Below are positions 42,675-50,235 of a stretch of 64,000 nt of DNA, one piece after another. The DNA comes from Ruegeria marina (lineage in GTDB: Bacteria > Pseudomonadota > Alphaproteobacteria > Rhodobacterales > Rhodobacteraceae): positions 62,001-126,000 of the forward strand of contig NZ_FMZV01000006.1 in the NCBI RefSeq assembly GCF_900101475.1, given 5' to 3'. Below the pieces are notes generated by a model. It had not been told where the DNA came from and made no database searches. It worked only from the letters and a program-made list of their open reading frames with translations. Position 1 is the stretch's first letter. Each line of letters opens with the position of its first letter. The position numbers and the translations under genes were made by a program.

Positions 42675-42935
42675 TTCGTCCTGCCCTGCGTATCGTCGAC
42701 AAAGGACACTGCACCGGGGTGCCGGCCCATGTCCACGTCTGTTCGGATGCCGGCCATGTTCGTGTACCGGTAACTGCATCCGGGTGCAGCAAAACGCGGA
42801 ACCGTGGCTGTTGGCAGGTGTTGGCGCCGATCGTGGCGAATGATCGGCCTGCGTCCTGATCGATTTGATCTATTGCCGCGATTCGAGAGCGCGGCTAGGC
42901 TCTGTTCGTGCGTTTTTCACAGGGAAAGACATCGG

Positions 42936-43295
42936 ATGAAATACACCGAAGAACATGAATGGTTGCTGCCCGAGGACGATCTGATCGTGGTGGGCATCAC
43001 CGCCTATGCCGCCGAACAACTGGGCGATGTGGTATTCGTCGAGCTGCCCGAGGTCGGCACCGAGGTCAGCAAGGATGACGAGATCGTGGTGATCGAATCG
43101 GTCAAGGCCGCCTCGGACATCCTCGCGCCGCTTGATGGAGAGATCGTCGAGGTCAACGAGACGCTTGCCGACAACCCCAGCCTCGTGAACGAGGACCCGA
43201 CGGGCGATGCCTGGTTCTTCAAGATGCGCCCCAGCGACCTGTCGCCAATGGACGACTACATGGACGAGGCCGCCTACAAGGATTTCATCAGCTGA
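42936..43295 (+). CDS. gcvH: Glycine cleavage system H protein
   Basis: A 119-residue lipoyl-carrier protein. Starts with the family-typical MKYTEEHEWL, has ITAYAAEQLGDVVFVELP, and the lipoylation site is Lys57 in IESVKAASDI, identical in form to canonical GcvH. The C terminus WFFKMRPSD is also typical. GcvH shuttles the aminomethyl group between the P and T proteins of glycine cleavage. Neither gcvT nor gcvP is next to it, so it is either an isolated copy or a carrier for another system. An independent transcript seems likely given the terminator upstream. Confidence 0.93.
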   Translation: MKYTEEHEWLLPEDDLIVVGITAYAAEQLGDVVFVELPEVGTEVSKDDEIVVIESVKAASDILAPLDGEIVEVNETLADNPSLVNEDPTGDAWFFKMRPSDLSPMDDYMDEAAYKDFIS

Positions 43296-43370
43296 TCCTG
43301 ACAACGCCTCTGTGCTGACCGGGTTTCGTGTTATTTTGCGCCTGCCCGCTCAGCATCGGAGGTTTCCCGG

Positions 43371-44267
43371 ATGGCACAGGCCCCCCGCAAGTCCGCGCAG
43401 GATTTCGATCCGCGTATTCTGGAGATTTTCGACGGCTACGTGCACGGCACGCTGTCCAAGCGGGAGTTCATCACCCAGGCTGGGCGCTATGCCGCCGCCG
43501 GTGTGACCGGGGCGATGCTGCTCGACCAGTTGCAGCCCAATTATGCGCTGGCCCAACAGGTGGCCGCCGACGATCCGGCCATCGAAACCGCGCGCGTTGC
43601 CTATGACAGCCCGCAGGGCAACGGCGAGATCACCGGCCTGATGGTGCGCCCGGCAGGGGTGTCGGGCAAACTGCCCGCGATCCTGGTGGTGCACGAAAAT
43701 CGCGGATTGAACCCCTATATCGAGGATGTCGTGCGCCGCTGTGGCAAGGCGGGCTATCTCGCCTTTGGTCCCGACGGGCTGAGCTCGCTGGGCGGCTATC
43801 CCGGCACAGATGAAGAGGGTCGCGAGATGCAGAAGATGCTCGACCCCGCCAGGCTGATGGCGGATTTCTTCGCCGCCTTCGAATTCCTGCGTGACCACGA
43901 AGGGTCCACCGGCAAGGTGGGCGCGGTGGGCTTCTGCTACGGCGGTGGCGTCTGCAACGCGCTGGCGGTGGCCTATCCCGACCTTGCCGCCTCGGTCCCG
44001 TTCTATGGCCGTCAGCCCGCGGCCGAGGACGTGCCCGCGATCGAGGCGCCGCTGATGATCCATTACGCGGGGCTGGACGACCGTATCAACGCCGGTTGGC
44101 CCGCCTATTCCGAGGCGCTGCGCGCCAATCAAAAGGCGTTTACCGTGCATTTCTATCCGAACGTGAACCACGGGTTCCACAACGACACCACGCCGCGCTA
44201 TGACGCGGAGGCGGCGGAACTGGCCTGGGCGCGAACGATGGAGTTCTTCGGGCGGGAATTGTCCTAG
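43371..44267 (+). CDS. Dienelactone hydrolase family protein, YghX-like
   Basis: Alpha/beta hydrolase of 298 residues with the dienelactone-hydrolase triad Cys189 (GFCYGGG), Asp236/237 (GLDDRIN) and His267 (NVNHGFHND). The first 70 residues (YVHGTLSKREFITQAGRYAA and a short hydrophobic stretch ending ALAQQV) match YghX-type proteins. They look like a degenerate twin-arginine-type signal (KR instead of RR), so export is uncertain. GGAGG is weakly represented upstream (CGGAGGTTTCCCGG). The natural substrate is not known; family members cleave lactones or esters. Confidence 0.85.
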   Translation: MAQAPRKSAQDFDPRILEIFDGYVHGTLSKREFITQAGRYAAAGVTGAMLLDQLQPNYALAQQVAADDPAIETARVAYDSPQGNGEITGLMVRPAGVSGKLPAILVVHENRGLNPYIEDVVRRCGKAGYLAFGPDGLSSLGGYPGTDEEGREMQKMLDPARLMADFFAAFEFLRDHEGSTGKVGAVGFCYGGGVCNALAVAYPDLAASVPFYGRQPAAEDVPAIEAPLMIHYAGLDDRINAGWPAYSEALRANQKAFTVHFYPNVNHGFHNDTTPRYDAEAAELAWARTMEFFGRELS

Positions 44268-44269
44268 TC

Positions 44270-45205
44270 TCAGTACCCTCGCTGGCGGTCGACCTCGTGC
44301 AACAGGGCCTCGCCGGCGCCGAGGCGGCGGAAATTCTCGGCCACGTCCTTCATCGCGTCGCCCAGATGCCAGCCCGAGATATGCGGGGTGAGCGTGACGC
44401 CCGGATGCGACCAGAGCGGGTTGACGGAGGGCAAAGGCTCGGTGCTGACCACGTCCAGCACCGCGTGACCCGGCCGCCCGGCGTCGAGCGCCGTCAACAG
44501 CGCCGCCTCGTCGATCAGGTTGCCTCGGCCCGCGTTCAAGAGCTGGCTGCCCGGTTTCATCGCGCCCAGCAGGCCGGCGTCGAACAGGCCGGCGGTCTCG
44601 GCGGTCGAGGGCAGGATGGCGCAGACGTGGTCGCAGTCGCCCAGCATCTCGGGCAGCGCCGCCGCGCCATGGCGGCAATCGACCCCCTGAATGTCACGCG
44701 GCGAACGTGACCAGCCCCGCACCTGAAACCCGATATCGCGGAACATGCGCGCCGTCCGCCCGCCGATATGACCCAGACCCAGCATCCCAACCACCGTGTC
44801 AGGGGTATATTTCGGCTCGATATCGACCCAGGCCGCCCGCGCCTGATTGGCGCGGTGGGCATCGAGGTTGCGATGCGCCCGCAGCACATAGGCCAGGAAC
44901 CATTCAGCGATCTCGCGCGCCGGGTCGTCGGGTTTCAGCCGCGTCACCCGCACATGGGGCGGCAGGGCGGGATGGGCGACGATGGTTTCGACCCCTGCGC
45001 CCAGTTTCTGCACCAGCGCCAGGTTCGGCAGTTGCGCGGGCCAATCGGCGCGCAGGTTGGCCACCGCCATCATCGTCACCTGCGACGGATCCCCCAGCCC
45101 TTCGGGCGTGCGGATATCGGCGCCGGGCAGATGCCCCTGCAACTGTGCCGCGATCTCTTCGTTCGACATCCAGCCGGATATTCCGGTATCGACCAGCAGG
45201 GCCAT
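44270..45205 (-). CDS. ghrA: Glyoxylate/hydroxypyruvate reductase A
   Basis: D-2-hydroxyacid dehydrogenase of the GhrA type, 311 residues. Rossmann motif LGLGHIGG (about 140-147), catalytic Arg in NAGRGNLID, Glu in VSTEPLP and His in LTPHISGW, the last a GhrA-like form. It reduces glyoxylate and hydroxypyruvate with NADPH in family members. The start at 45205 has GAGGGAGA ahead; the frame stays open far upstream but is antisense to the next gene. Convergent with the YghX-like gene (2 bp apart) and divergent from the acyl-CoA dehydrogenase. Confidence 0.86.
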   Translation of the reverse strand: MALLVDTGISGWMSNEEIAAQLQGHLPGADIRTPEGLGDPSQVTMMAVANLRADWPAQLPNLALVQKLGAGVETIVAHPALPPHVRVTRLKPDDPAREIAEWFLAYVLRAHRNLDAHRANQARAAWVDIEPKYTPDTVVGMLGLGHIGGRTARMFRDIGFQVRGWSRSPRDIQGVDCRHGAAALPEMLGDCDHVCAILPSTAETAGLFDAGLLGAMKPGSQLLNAGRGNLIDEAALLTALDAGRPGHAVLDVVSTEPLPSVNPLWSHPGVTLTPHISGWHLGDAMKDVAENFRRLGAGEALLHEVDRQRGY

Positions 45206-45232
45206 GCGCGTCTCCCTCTCACATTCAGCGCG

Positions 45233-45247
45233 GTGACGTTTCGTCAC
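45233..45247. promoter_or_regulatory. Operator-like palindrome between ghrA and the acyl-CoA dehydrogenase
   Basis: GTGACG-TTT-CGTCAC is a perfect 6+6 dyad in the 120-bp divergent region. Dyads of this form serve MerR- or TetR-type fatty-acid/branched-chain regulators in related bacteria. No regulator gene is adjacent, so the factor is unknown. Confidence 0.45.
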
Positions 45248-45325
45248 GCCGCTAGACTTTGTCGTGGCAGCTAAGTCATCCTTTCGGCCAAGGTAAACCC
45301 CGAATGTCGGGGTATGGGAGGCACC

Positions 45326-46573
45326 ATGGCAAACATCATGAACATGTCCTTTGGGATGCGCGAGGAAAACCGCAAGCTCTTGAGCCGGGTGGCCGACATG
45401 ATCCGGGACGAGATCATGCCGCTCGAAGATGAATACCATGCCGAGGTCGCCAAGGGTGACCGCTGGCAATACACCGAACGCCAGACCGCGATCCTCGAAG
45501 GGCTCAAGGCCAAGGCCAAGGCCGCCGGCCTGTGGAACTTCTGGCTGACCGACAGCGAGCGCGGCTTTGGTCTGTCGACCGTCGAATACGCCTATTTCGC
45601 CGAGGAGATGGGCAAGACGCCGCTGGGCGCCGAGGTGTTCAACTGTTCCGCCCCCGATACCGGCAACATGGAAGTGTTCGAGCGGTACGGCAGCGAGAAG
45701 ATGAAGAAGCAGTGGCTGGAGCCGCTGCTGGATGGGCAGATCCGCTCGGCCTATCTGATGACGGAACCCGATGTCGCCAGTTCGGATGCCACCAACATCT
45801 CGATGTCCTGTGTGCGCGACGGCGACGACTATGTGCTGAATGGCGAGAAATACTGGGCCTCGGGCGCGGGCGATCCGCGCTGCAAGGTCTATATCGTGAT
45901 GGTCAAGACCGGGGGCGAGGATACGCCCAAGCATCAGCGCCATTCGATGATCGTGGTGCCGGCCGGGACCGAGGGCATCGAGGTGCTGCGCCCGATGCTG
46001 GTGTTCGGCCACGATGACGCGCCGCATGGCCACATGCATATCCGGTTCACCGATGTGCGCGTTCCGGCCGAGAACATTTTGGTGGGTGAGGGGCGCGGGT
46101 TCGAGATCGCGCAGGGCCGGCTTGGGCCCGGACGCATCCACCATTGCATGCGTTCGATCGGTCAGGCCGAGATCGCGCTGGAACGCATGTGCAAGCGGGC
46201 GCTGGCGAAAGAGGCGTTCGGCAAGAAGCTGGCGCATCTGGGTGCCAACTATGACATCATCGCCGAGTGCCGGATGGAGATCGAGATGGCCCGCCTCCTG
46301 TGCCTCAAGGCCGCCTGGATGATGGATCAGGGCGATGCCCGGGCCGCAGCACCCTGGATCAGCCAGATCAAGGTGGTGGCGCCGCGCGTCTCGCTCAAGG
46401 TGATCGACGAGGCGATGCAGATGCATGGCGGTCAGGGCATCAGCCAGGACACGCCGCTGGCCGCCGCATGGACCGGTCAGCGCACTCTGCGCTTTGCCGA
46501 TGGTCCCGACGCGGTGCACCGCCGCCAGATCGCCCGGACCGAGCTGAAGAAGTACACGCAGGAAAAGGTCTGA
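45326..46573 (+). CDS. Acyl-CoA dehydrogenase, ACAD10/11-like
   Basis: FAD-dependent acyl-CoA dehydrogenase, 415 residues. N-terminal helical domain, beta domain with YLMTEPDVASSDATN, and C-terminal helices with QMHGGQGIS. The segment VFGHDDAPHGHMHIRF followed by GEGRGFEIAQGRLGPGRIHH is characteristic of the ACAD10/11 branch, which in other organisms handles branched or 4-hydroxy acyl-CoAs. GGGAGG selects the ATG at 45326 over 45314. The thioesterase gene begins 5 bp downstream, so they are co-transcribed. The APH-kinase partner often found with ACAD10/11 proteins is not here. Confidence 0.9.
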   Translation: MANIMNMSFGMREENRKLLSRVADMIRDEIMPLEDEYHAEVAKGDRWQYTERQTAILEGLKAKAKAAGLWNFWLTDSERGFGLSTVEYAYFAEEMGKTPLGAEVFNCSAPDTGNMEVFERYGSEKMKKQWLEPLLDGQIRSAYLMTEPDVASSDATNISMSCVRDGDDYVLNGEKYWASGAGDPRCKVYIVMVKTGGEDTPKHQRHSMIVVPAGTEGIEVLRPMLVFGHDDAPHGHMHIRFTDVRVPAENILVGEGRGFEIAQGRLGPGRIHHCMRSIGQAEIALERMCKRALAKEAFGKKLAHLGANYDIIAECRMEIEMARLLCLKAAWMMDQGDARAAAPWISQIKVVAPRVSLKVIDEAMQMHGGQGISQDTPLAAAWTGQRTLRFADGPDAVHRRQIARTELKKYTQEKV

Positions 46574-46578
46574 TCTCC

Positions 46579-47370
46579 GTGACGGCCCCGGTCTATTTCA
46601 CCGAAACCGAACCGGGGCTGTTCGTCGGCAACGACCCCGCGCGCGGGCCATGGTCGGCCGATCACTGCCATGCGGGGCCGGTCACCGGCCTTGTCGTCCG
46701 CGCCGCCGAGACCGCCGCCGGGCCGGGAAAGATGCTGACGCGGCTCACGCTCGATGTGCTCCGACCACTGCCCCTGTCGGGGCTCAGGGTCTCGGTCGAA
46801 ATGCAGCGCAACAGCCGTACGCTGACCACGACGCGGGTCGCCGTGCACGATACCGATGGCACGCTCTGCCTGTCCGGCACCTCGATGCACCTGGTGCGCA
46901 AGGATCTTGGCGCGGTGCCCACTGCACAGGTCGCCGCCCCGGATTTCAGCGAAGCAGAGAGCGGTGCGCCCCTGCTGGTGGGCAAACTGCACGACCGGCC
47001 TGCCTTTGGCCAGTTCGTCGAAATGGCCTATCCGCGTGGCGAAAACCTCGGACCGGGTCCGAAAACCGTCTGGATGAAGGCGCCGCGCCTGCTGGCGACC
47101 GAGGCGCCTTCGCCGATCCAGGCGATCTGCCCGCTCGCTGATTGCGGCAACGGCCTGTCGTGGAACGAACCGCCGGTGCGGTTAGGCTTCATGAATACCG
47201 ACCTGACCCTGCAGATTCACCGCGAACCGCAGGGCGACTGGTTCGCGGCCGAGGCCGTTTCACACTGGCAGCCCAACGGGATCGGCATGTCGCAAGCCGT
47301 GCTCTATGACACGGCCGGGCCGGTGGGGATGGCCCTTCAGACGCTGGTGCTGCATCCGATGGCGAAATAA
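46579..47370 (+). CDS. Acyl-CoA thioesterase family protein (double hotdog)
   Basis: A 263-residue protein with two hotdog-like halves. The N half has GPWSADHCHAGPVTGLVVRA, the hotdog helix region, then TRLTLDVLRPLPL; the C half ends SQAVLYDTAGPVGMALQTLV. This matches TesB-like/4HBT_3 thioesterases that hydrolyse acyl-CoA. Start taken as GTG at 46579, 5 bp after the acyl-CoA dehydrogenase stop, because no ATG precedes the conserved region. A coupled dehydrogenase-thioesterase pair could release enoic acids or recycle CoA. Confidence 0.78.
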   Translation: MTAPVYFTETEPGLFVGNDPARGPWSADHCHAGPVTGLVVRAAETAAGPGKMLTRLTLDVLRPLPLSGLRVSVEMQRNSRTLTTTRVAVHDTDGTLCLSGTSMHLVRKDLGAVPTAQVAAPDFSEAESGAPLLVGKLHDRPAFGQFVEMAYPRGENLGPGPKTVWMKAPRLLATEAPSPIQAICPLADCGNGLSWNEPPVRLGFMNTDLTLQIHREPQGDWFAAEAVSHWQPNGIGMSQAVLYDTAGPVGMALQTLVLHPMAK

Positions 47371-47428
47371 CGCCATCGGCGCACAGAGCCGGATTGTCAG
47401 GCCGCCGCCTGCGCCCTATCGTTTGGCC

Positions 47429-48079
47429 ATGCACCGGATCGCCCTGCTCCTTTCCCTGTTGCTCCCCGCGCCGCTTGGCGCGCACCCGCATGTCTTTGTC
47501 GACACCGGGGTCGAACTGATCTTCGATGCGGACCAAAAGCTGACCCATGTGCGTGTCACCTGGGCCTATGACGATTTCTATTCCCTGATCATTCTCGAGG
47601 ACATGGGCCTCGATCCCGATGGCGACGGTCTGCTGACGCGGGAAGAAGAACAGCAACTGGCCGGCTTCGACGCCCAATGGATCGAAGGCTATACCGGCGA
47701 TCTCGACATACGGCTGGGTGACAGCGCGCTAGACCTGTCGGGCCCGCTCGAACCCACCGCCACGACCGAAGCCGGGCGCATCGTGACGACTCATCTGCGC
47801 GCGGTGAAGAATGCCCCCCGTCTGGGTGGCGCGGCGCTCTCCGTCAAACCCTATGACGAGACCTACTATACCGCCTACGAGGTCGCCCGCCCCGTCACCC
47901 TGACCGGGCGCGACGATTGCACGGTCCAGCGGTTCGAGCCGGATATCGACGGGCAACTGGCGCAGATGCAGCAGATGCTGCTGCGGATCGACGCTGATGC
48001 CGACCTCGAGGAATTGGATATTCCCCTGATGGGGGCCGAGTTTGCGACCGAGATCCGGGTGACATGTCCCGTTTCGTGA
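47429..48079 (+). CDS. DUF1007 family periplasmic protein with EF-hand-like loop
   Basis: A 216-residue product: Sec signal (MHRIALLLSLLLPAPLG, cleaved before AHPHVF), then the HPHVFVDT start that defines DUF1007. The 12-residue loop at 62-73 has the EF-hand form D-P-D-G-D-G-L-L-T-R-E-E. DUF1007 genes commonly precede NicO-type metal transporters, and here the transporter gene overlaps by 16 bp. The N-terminal His pair could bind metal in the periplasm. The role is inferred as metal capture or handover. Confidence 0.82.
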   Translation: MHRIALLLSLLLPAPLGAHPHVFVDTGVELIFDADQKLTHVRVTWAYDDFYSLIILEDMGLDPDGDGLLTREEEQQLAGFDAQWIEGYTGDLDIRLGDSALDLSGPLEPTATTEAGRIVTTHLRAVKNAPRLGGAALSVKPYDETYYTAYEVARPVTLTGRDDCTVQRFEPDIDGQLAQMQQMLLRIDADADLEELDIPLMGAEFATEIRVTCPVS

Positions 48080-48957
48080 TTTTGCCGGTGGCGCTGGCGC
48101 TCGCAGTGCTGGGCTGGGTCTGGGCCAGCGGCGGGTTCGATCAACTGGCCTTGTGGGCGGGGGGAGAGCAGCGCGCCTTTCAGAACCAGATCGCCCAGGC
48201 GCTGCGCGGCTTGCGCGGCGGGCAGGCGGGCGCGCTGGCACTGCTCCTGTCGGTCTGTTTCGCCTACGGGTTCTTTCACGCCGTGGGTCCGGGCCATGGC
48301 AAGGTGCTGATCGGCGGTTACGGCCTGGGCCGCCGGGTGCCGGTGCTGCGGCTCTCTCTGATCGGGCTGGCCGCCAGCCTCGGGCAGGCGGTGACGGCTG
48401 TGGTGCTGGTCTATGCCGGTGTCGCGGTGCTGAACCTCTCGCGCCAGCATCTTGTCGGTGTGACCGAACAGGTCATGGCTCCGCTCAGCTATGCCGCAAT
48501 CGCGCTGATCGGCCTCTGGCTGGTCTGGCGCGGATTGCGTCGACTGGCCACCGCGCGCAGATCCCACGATCATCATCACGCGGGGGACACCTGCGCCCAG
48601 TGCGGCCACAAACACGGCCCCGACCTGGCCGAGATCGAACAGGTCGGAACCCTGCGCGAGGCGCTGGTCCTGATCACCAGCATCGCCGCGCGCCCCTGTA
48701 CCGGGGCGCTCTTCGTGCTGATCCTGACCTGGCAGATGGGGATTGCGGCTGCCGGTATCGCGGGGGCTTTCGCCATGGCCCTGGGCACGGCCAGCGTCAC
48801 CATCGGTGTGGGCCTCGCCTCGGCGGGACTGCGCGGCGGGCTGCTCGGGGCAGCTTCGGCCTGGCGCGTTGCGGATGTCACCCTGCCGATGGTCGAATTG
48901 GCGGCCGGGTTGATCGTTGCCACCATCGCGGGCGGGCTGTTCCTGAACGCGGTCTGA
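48064..48957 (+). CDS. NicO/RcnA-type nickel/cobalt (or zinc) transporter
   Basis: Integral membrane protein of 297 residues. The metal-site motif HAVGPGHGK (72-80) is in an early helix and ARPCTGAL in a later one, both diagnostic of the NicO family. A cytoplasmic loop at about 167-184 is rich in His and Cys (SHDHHHAGDTCAQCGHKHG), a probable metal sensor or buffer. It overlaps the DUF1007 gene. Direction of transport and the metal (nickel, cobalt, zinc) cannot be decided from sequence. Confidence 0.85.
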   Translation: MSRFVILPVALALAVLGWVWASGGFDQLALWAGGEQRAFQNQIAQALRGLRGGQAGALALLLSVCFAYGFFHAVGPGHGKVLIGGYGLGRRVPVLRLSLIGLAASLGQAVTAVVLVYAGVAVLNLSRQHLVGVTEQVMAPLSYAAIALIGLWLVWRGLRRLATARRSHDHHHAGDTCAQCGHKHGPDLAEIEQVGTLREALVLITSIAARPCTGALFVLILTWQMGIAAAGIAGAFAMALGTASVTIGVGLASAGLRGGLLGAASAWRVADVTLPMVELAAGLIVATIAGGLFLNAV

Positions 48958-49216
48958 CGGCACTTTCCCCATGCCCCCCATCAGCGCCCGAGAACGTCCT
49001 CCTGGAGGGCCAAGGACCAAGGACCGACCAAGCTCTGACAATCATGCCCGACCACCAGACGGGACTCTCCAGTCGCGCATATCCAAACCAACTATCTCGA
49101 TCACGTCGCGGGCACAAATGTCGATTGCCCTGTCCGCCGCGCCAGGCCAGCGTGACAACAGGTGGCTCGGCAGATCCGGGACCGGGGCACCCCTTTGCCC
49201 CCGAGACCAGACGTTT
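48958..49216. other. Gap of 259 bp with a possible gene remnant
   Basis: Between the transporter and the convergent truA. On the minus strand a frame ending at 49042 reads ...HLLSRWPGAADRAIDICARD and DVIEIVGLDMRDWRVP before its stop, with protein-like composition, but it has no start of its own and runs out of frame into truA. It may be the tail of a lost gene or chance. No terminator was recognised. Confidence 0.25.
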
Positions 49217-50005
49217 TCAGCGCGAGCCCAAGCCTGCGTGGTCGAAAACCGGCTCCGGATAGCCCACCCGTGCCAGGTAGAGCCCCTGCGGCGGGCAGAC
49301 CGGACCGCAAGCGGCGCGGTCGCGCGCCTGAAGCGCCGCCTGCACATCCGCTGGCGACCAGGCGCCGGCGCCCACCCGTTCCAGCGTGCCGACAAAGCTG
49401 CGCACCTGGTTGTGAAGGAACGAGCGTGCGCGCACGTGGAAGCGGATTTCCGGTCCCGAAAAACTCTCCACCTCTTCGACGCGCAGCTCGTCCAGCGTCT
49501 TGACCGGGCTGGCCGCCTGGCAGATCGACGAGCGGAAGGTGGTGAAGTCATGCCGGCCCACCAGCAGGTCGGCCGCCGCCTGCATGGCGCCGACATCCAG
49601 CCGGTGACCGATCTGCCAGACCAGCCCCGCATCATGCGTCGCCGGTGCCCGCCGCATCAGCAGGCGGAAGAGATACTGCCGTTCGGTAGCCGAAAACCGG
49701 GCGTGCCAGTCGTCGGCCACCCGTGCCGCCGCCACGATGGCCACCGGCTGCGGTTTCAGGTGCCAGTTCAGCGCCTCGGATAGCCGGAACGGCTCCCAGT
49801 CCTTGGCCAGGTCGCAATGCGCGACCTGCCCCAGCCCGTGCACGCCGGCATCGGTGCGCCCGGCGGCGGCAATGGTATGCGGCCCAGGCTCCAGCCGCGC
49901 AAGCGCATCTTCGATGGCGCCCTGAACCGATGGCAACTCCTTCTGCCTCTGCCAGCCGGCAAAGGGGGCGCCATGATACTCGACTTTCAAAGCGTAACGG
50001 GGCAT
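49217..50005 (-). CDS. truA: tRNA pseudouridine(38-40) synthase
   Basis: A 262-residue Tru[21 protein letters not shown] at the start, catalytic Asp52 in [16 protein letters not shown], the RQYLF strand and the [15 protein letters not shown] segment near residue 195. It modifies U38-U40 in the anticodon arm of many tRNAs. The length is normal. It reads leftward alone; its promoter must lie in the 230-bp region that also carries the inverted repeat pair at 50044-50164. Confidence 0.95.
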   Translation of the reverse strand: MPRYALKVEYHGAPFAGWQRQKELPSVQGAIEDALARLEPGPHTIAAAGRTDAGVHGLGQVAHCDLAKDWEPFRLSEALNWHLKPQPVAIVAAARVADDWHARFSATERQYLFRLLMRRAPATHDAGLVWQIGHRLDVGAMQAAADLLVGRHDFTTFRSSICQAASPVKTLDELRVEEVESFSGPEIRFHVRARSFLHNQVRSFVGTLERVGAGAWSPADVQAALQARDRAACGPVCPPQGLYLARVGYPEPVFDHAGLGSR

Positions 50006-50043
50006 GACCGCGCTGGTATCGCGCCGCCGCCGCCCTGTCCAGT

Positions 50044-50164
50044 GGGGGCGCTGCCCCCGTCGCCTGCCGGCGACTCCCCCGGAGTATTTCCGACCAGAAA
50101 GAAACCAGGCAGTTTTGGCTTCTTTCTGGTGAAAAATACTCCGGAGCGCGAGGCAGAGCCTCGC
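50044..50164. repeat. Inverted pair of intergenic repeat elements
   Basis: Two copies of the repeat family face each other between the divergent genes truA and ycjX. Left copy: GGGGGCGCTGCCCCC hairpin, a second GC stem, then CCGGAGTATTT (50079-50089) and CCAGAAAGAA (50094-50103). The right copy carries TTCTTTCTGG (50120-50129) and AAATACTCCGG (50134-50144). The arms pair as 11 bp + 10 bp with a symmetric 4-nt internal loop and a 16-nt apical loop. Other copies lie at 53095 and about 57590. Confidence 0.75.
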
Positions 50165-50235
50165 AAGAAAATGGCAACCCTAGCAACCGGGCGCGCCGGT
50201 CTCTATCTTGGCCGGGAAACAGGCAGGGGCAGAGT

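Noticed and set aside
42642-42935. A glycine riboswitch ahead of gcvH
   Set aside because: Apart from the terminator of the preceding gene, I could not identify the conserved core or tandem architecture of glycine riboswitches in this gap.
44270-46519. A 749-codon open frame on the minus strand spanning ghrA and the whole acyl-CoA dehydrogenase
   Set aside because: Only the 5'-truncated part (up to 45205) is the real GhrA; the rest is antisense to a well-conserved acyl-CoA dehydrogenase and has low-complexity, His/Arg-rich composition typical of shadow frames in GC-rich DNA.
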